From Haplomitrium mnioides (lineage: Eukaryota > Marchantiophyta > Haplomitriopsida > Calobryales), in contig JBNGIS010008770.1 in the NCBI GenBank assembly GCA_049999725.1, forward strand, positions 1 through 29,145: 29,145 nt of DNA. Direction: 5' to 3'. This document shows, in pieces, positions 26,062 through 29,145 of the stretch (positions are counted from its first letter, which is position 1; every line of letters begins with the position of its first letter). The notes under the pieces were generated by a model. It ran no database searches. It saw only the letters and a program-made list of their open reading frames with translations, and was not told the origin of the DNA. The position numbers were made by a program, and so were the translations under genes.

Positions 26062-26710
26062 AGACAGTGGGGGTTTGGACTAGTAGTTAATTTTTTAATG
26101 TATCAAGAAAAGAAAGCTGTTGTTTCTTCATTGATTTTCAATATCAAAAAATCATTTGTACATGTGAAGTCCAGAAGTGATTGCTTTTCTATGTTTCATA
26201 GTTTCTAAGGGCTAAGAAAAGGCCAAGAAAATTATGGTGAAGATACTCCATACAGATGGGGAAGGGAGTATATGTCCGAGGGGTTGAAAGCTTTCTAAGA
26301 GAGTATGGATCAATCTACGAAAGCATGGAATCAAGCACAACTCACAGCAGGGGATTCTCCATCACAGAACGGTGTGGCAGGAAGGATGTACAGGACGATC
26401 ATGGAGAATGCAAGGAAGCATTTTCCATGCAAGGTACATTCAGAAGATTTTCTGGGCTAAGGCTGTGAACACAGCAGTCTCGCTCAGGAATTGGTGCACC
26501 AAGGCTGTGAGCAATATGACACCAGAGGAAGCGTGGTCAGAATTTTTGGCTATATGCATTAGTACCTCAAGAACTGTGAGGGAAGTTGCATTGAAAAACC
26601 GTCAAGTGTGTGTTTCTGAGATATTGGGAAGAACGGCAGGGGTACAGGCTGTTCTATTGTGAGACAAAGCAGATAGTCAGGGGTCAGGAAGTAGTGTTTG
26701 ATGACTGTCA
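25960..26710 (+). pseudogene. Copia C integrase remnant
   Basis: A pre-integrase zinc domain start (LWHDSLGHLELK, then a shift to GMVSGLDCPDSGGLD) is followed by an AT-rich 26088-26215 with no homology. The integrase core is shattered: ILHTDGEG, FLREYGSIYES, SQNGVAGRMYRTIMENARKH and IFWAKAVNTAVSLRNW, the last in frame with NMTPEEAWSE. Then come HSKTVKCVFL and a CETKQIVRGQEVVFD stretch that leads to the RT linker. Several stops and shifts mean it cannot encode an enzyme. Confidence 0.75.
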
Positions 26711-26879
26711 GAGGATCTGACAAGCAGGTCACCTGCAATTGGCAAAGGAGCAGGTTGGGATCTCCAAAGGAAAGGAGATAATGGTGAAGTACACAAGTGA
26801 CGTGCACCTCACATCTGGGAGAATCTGAAATTGGAGACAATGCTAGGAATAATTCCAGTACTGGGAGTACCAGTGGTAA

Positions 26880-27557
26880 ATGAGAGGACATTTGTGGAAG
26901 GAGAGAACGTTGTGCCAAGCGTTTTGGGAGACTGAGCAAACAGCCACTGACAATGGATCTGGCAGTGCCAGAAACATTGGTAATCAATGTGACCATGGAG
27001 ATGATCCACTAACACTAAAGGAGGCATTATTCAGGGAGGATACCCAGGCATGGGAGGTGGTTTCTAAGGAGGAATTGATTCACTCCATAAAACCAGACCT
27101 GAACTCCAAACCATGTTGCCCAAGGGGAGGAAAGCCATGGGGTGTAAGTGGGTACTCAAGGTCAACTACCAAGTAAATGGGTCTGTGGAAAATTACAAGG
27201 CAAGGCTGGTTGCCAAAGGATTTACACAGATGGCCGGGGTGGTTTACACAGAAACCTTTGCACAGGTTGCAAAGTTTTCTTCAATCAGGTGTCTGTTGGC
27301 TATTGCTGCAATGATGGACTGGGAAGTACCTCAAGTGGATGTCAAGATGGGATCTTGAGTGGAGATCTTGAGTGAGAGATCTATATGCAGCAGCCAGAAG
27401 AATTTGTTGTGAGAGGAAGGAATGATTTGTGTGCAGATAAAACAAGGTATCATATATGGCCTCAAGCAAGCATCTACGACATGGTACCAGCGGATTGGCA
27501 CACATCTGATGGAGAAGAACTTTAGGAGTTATGTAGATCACAGTGTTTTACACCTGG
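26880..27557 (+). pseudogene. Copia C reverse transcriptase remnant, N-terminal half
   Basis: 26880-27176 reads DPLTLKEALFREDTQAWEVV, the copia RT lead-in. After a frame change, 27113-27358 gives LPKGRKAMGCKWVLKVNYQV, then ENYKARLVAKGFTQMAGVVY and TETFAQVAKFSSIRCLLAIA. Then follow DVKMGS.LSGDLE, EIYMQQPEEFVV, and, further shifted, MEKNFRSYVDHSVFTP. It is cut before the YVDD active site by the tail of LINE T3. Confidence 0.82.
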
Positions 27558-27754
27558 AATAGAATAGAATAGAATTTGATTAAAGTCCCGAGCCAGCCCT
27601 AGGGCCATAAGGACTGAGATTACAATGCACACAAGAGTGCGGAGGGGTGCAAAAATAAAAGTAGTAAGCTAAAACATGTTTAACTGAGAACAGTTGAGCG
27701 TGGACAAACCCGCTTGTGAGTCATATGCTCACTCTCTCGACTCTAGTCTCTATG
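27558..27754 (-). mobile_element. LINE T3: short T-lineage 3' end
   Basis: Inverted copy of the T2 3' end: AATAGAATAG tail, then AAAGTCCCGAGCCAGCCCTA through GACTCTAGTCTCTATG, matching T2 back to about 23716. About 197 bp, no coding sequence. Its right edge coincides with the start of LINE G, so either T3 is 5'-truncated here or G is inserted into it and more of T3 lies beyond the window. Confidence 0.85.
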
Positions 27755-28730
27755 GGGGAGAGAAAAGGGGATAAGCAGTCGAGAGAATCGAAACCCTAAC
27801 GCGCAGACAGGGGGCGCAGGCGGGTGGTCATGAAAGAAAAATTCGAATTCTCGGCTCCTTCATGTTGAAGGAGGGAGAATCCAATCCTCCTGAGGAGCAT
27901 TTGATGGATCTCGTCATCGCCTGACGAGAAATTTGATATGCTTCACTTGCCTTTTGAGCCAGAAATTTTGTGCGAGAGCTGCCCGTGGTGAGAAGTCGAT
28001 AGTCTGTGTGCTTCGCGAGCACAGACAAGGGCGTCACAGGATGCAGGAGAAAGGCATGGTAGGAGCATAGCGTCGGAGAGATTTCGAGCGGGGGTTTCTT
28101 TCGAGCGGCCGTTTCGCAGGAGGATAGCGTCGCTGGAGATGGTTCGAAGGACACAAGGTTGTCCTAAAGTGGCAGAATGATAGTTCGTGAAGGCTCGTGG
28201 GCTACAGAGGGCTCGTTATAGATCGTGAAGGCTGGTTCAGCACTACGAGACCTTTGCAAACGAAAGAATAAAGAAAAAGCGTCTGTTTATTGCTGCTTGT
28301 GATACTCTCTAACACCACTGGAGTCTGTTCGCGAGTTTCGTGAACACTTACGGGCTGAAAAACACTGCTCATGATTATGCTGGAGCCGCGGGAGGAAACG
28401 CGTCCGTTTTTGGCGCTCGTGATGGCCCTTAACGCCGATGGACTTTGTGAGCACTGGCATTGGGTGTGCTGAGAAACACGAAGTTCGCCCGGTCTGCTTT
28501 CCAGATAGCGTGATCTAGGCATCGAGCAGATGAAACTGAGAGAATCACGAGCAGATTTTTGAGGAACGTAAGTGCAATTTTCCTATGTCGGAAGTGTTGG
28601 AACGCAGCATGAGGCAGCTTAGATGGACATTTGAGTGTCCTAGATCAGCAGAGTGACCATTTGTGAATCAGCAGACTGTAGCTTCAGGAGTTCGAAGGTG
28701 TTAGGCTGCTGGTAAACTTTTTTTGTCAGC
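27755..28730 (+). other. 5' UTR of LINE G
   Basis: Non-coding. Repeat-like units contain CCCTTAACGCCGATGGACTT (about 28425) and CTCTAACACCACTGGAGTCT (about 28307), and two GTCCTA(A/G)A blocks (28158, 28635). They parallel the repeats in the E and F 5' UTRs. Confidence 0.5.
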
Positions 28731-29145
28731 ATGTCAAAAGCTATTCCTTGGTCACCTGGCTCTCGTTTGGGAAAAGAAGTGCTTGTAGGAAGCTCATCCC
28801 CTTACCGCCCCTTCCCCTGTAAGCTCAAGGGTCAAGAAGCAGAGGCAAGAAGGAAAAGAACCATTTCCTTGCCTCCAAAAGAGTTCAGAGTGGATCAGGA
28901 TCTATGCTCACTCACTTCTGAGCAGCTTAGGAAGAGGCTGCTCATTGGACAGTTTAGGAGCTTCTTCCCAGGCCTCAAGGAGATTTCTGAATGGTTTGGG
29001 AAAATTTGTTCTCAGAAAGGGTGGAAGGCTACAGTGCTCAGGATGATTGGGAAAGGTTTTTTTCTCGTTTTGGCAGAGGAAGAAAATGCCAGAACCGAGC
29101 TCCTTACTGGAGTACCCTTCTCTTTGAAGAGTATGAAATGTATAT
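28731..29145 (+). CDS. LINE ORF1 N-terminus (DUF4283), open to window end
   Basis: 138 complete codons with no stop, partial at the right edge. It starts MSKAIPWSPGSRLGKEVLVG, aligned residue for residue with F and E, then FRVDQDLCSLTSEQLRKRLL, IGQFRSFFPGLKEISEWFGK and KGFFLVLAEEENARTELLTG. It covers the first part of the DUF4283 domain. By eye it is very close to LINE F and has no damage in this part, so G may be a young copy. The knuckle and tail would lie to the right. Confidence 0.85.
   Translation, partial: MSKAIPWSPGSRLGKEVLVGSSSPYRPFPCKLKGQEAEARRKRTISLPPKEFRVDQDLCSLTSEQLRKRLLIGQFRSFFPGLKEISEWFGKICSQKGWKATVLRMIGKGFFLVLAEEENARTELLTGVPFSLKSMKCI

Larger units (their letters stand above)
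12243..27557 (+). mobile_element. Ty1/copia retrotransposon C, interrupted by copia B; 3' end missing
   Basis: The 5' LTR (12243-12508 plus 24415-25051) is split by the whole of copia B. After it come a half-tRNA primer site, gag with zinc knuckle, integrase and RT remnants in copia order, ending abruptly at 27557 where LINE T3 begins. RNase H and the 3' LTR are not in the window. Its LTR is related to that of copia A (same TGTTGGAA start, same TATA context, same primer type), so A and C belong to one lineage, distinct from B. Confidence 0.85.
27755..29145 (+). mobile_element. LINE G: poly(A)-lineage LINE, 5' part, continues past window
   Basis: 5' UTR 27755-28730 followed by the ORF1 start. 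The UTR aligns with LINE F at its beginning (CCTAACGCGCAGACAGGGGG; F has CCTAAGTCGCGG.CAGGGGG) and at later blocks such as GGTTGTCCTAAAG.GGCAGA. Whether an ORF2 follows cannot be seen. Confidence 0.82.

Noticed and set aside
25933-26208. 91-codon plus-strand frame
   Set aside because: It crosses the duplicated pre-integrase segment in the wrong frame and then AT-rich filler; the genuine remnants are in other frames.
26559-27027. Minus-strand frames of 72-145 codons
   Set aside because: Antisense to copia C integrase/RT remnants; no recognisable domain.

Overview
This window looks like a stretch of land-plant nuclear DNA made almost entirely of nested retrotransposons. I see no intact host gene. 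The plant assignment rests on four things: Ty1/copia polyproteins of plant type; LINE ORF1 proteins combining DUF4283 with a CCHC knuckle, a plant LINE hallmark; TATATAA-bearing LTRs; and primer binding sites matching plant initiator-tRNA-Met. The mixture of copia, two LINE lineages and a Penelope-like element would suit a large seedless-plant genome such as a fern or lycophyte, but that is inference.

Layout. 1-2242: no recognisable gene; contains a two-copy tandem repeat of about 266 bp. 2243-9957: copia element A, with both LTRs and a decayed interior that carries an ORF1-only LINE (E, minus) and a LINE of a second lineage (T1, minus). 9958-10214: unassigned. 10215-10612: 3' fragment of a Penelope-like element (PLE-1). 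10613-12242: minus-strand LINE D with ORF1 and the endonuclease start of ORF2, cut by copia element C. 12243-27557: copia C, whose 5' LTR is split by the complete copia element B (12509-24409, 5-bp target duplication AAAAC). Inside B lie a Penelope-like element in its 5' LTR (PLE-2, itself hit by a 126-bp LINE tail with a 17-bp target duplication), an ORF1-only LINE in its leader (F), and a LINE in its RNase H region (T2). 27558-29145: a short T-lineage LINE tail (T3), then the full 5' UTR and an open ORF1 start of LINE G, which runs off the window.

The nesting gives a relative order of events: LINE D, then copia C, then copia B, then PLE-2, then the 126-bp tail. Nearly all coding regions carry stops or frameshifts. 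The best preserved are the T2 endonuclease/reverse-transcriptase frame (5'-truncated but 900 codons open), the B gag-integrase frame, the F ORF1 (one stop) and the G ORF1 (open to the edge).

Three points stand out. First, LINEs E and F are separate insertions that both go straight from ORF1 to a 3' UTR of about 270 bp and poly(A), with no ORF2, as in the mammalian HAL1 ('half-LINE') design. Second, copia A and C have a primer binding site complementary to the anticodon arm of initiator tRNA-Met, as in Drosophila copia and yeast Ty5, whereas B uses the usual tRNA 3' end. Third, in C the first gag AUG lies inside that primer site. All homology calls are from reading motifs by eye; no database was searched.
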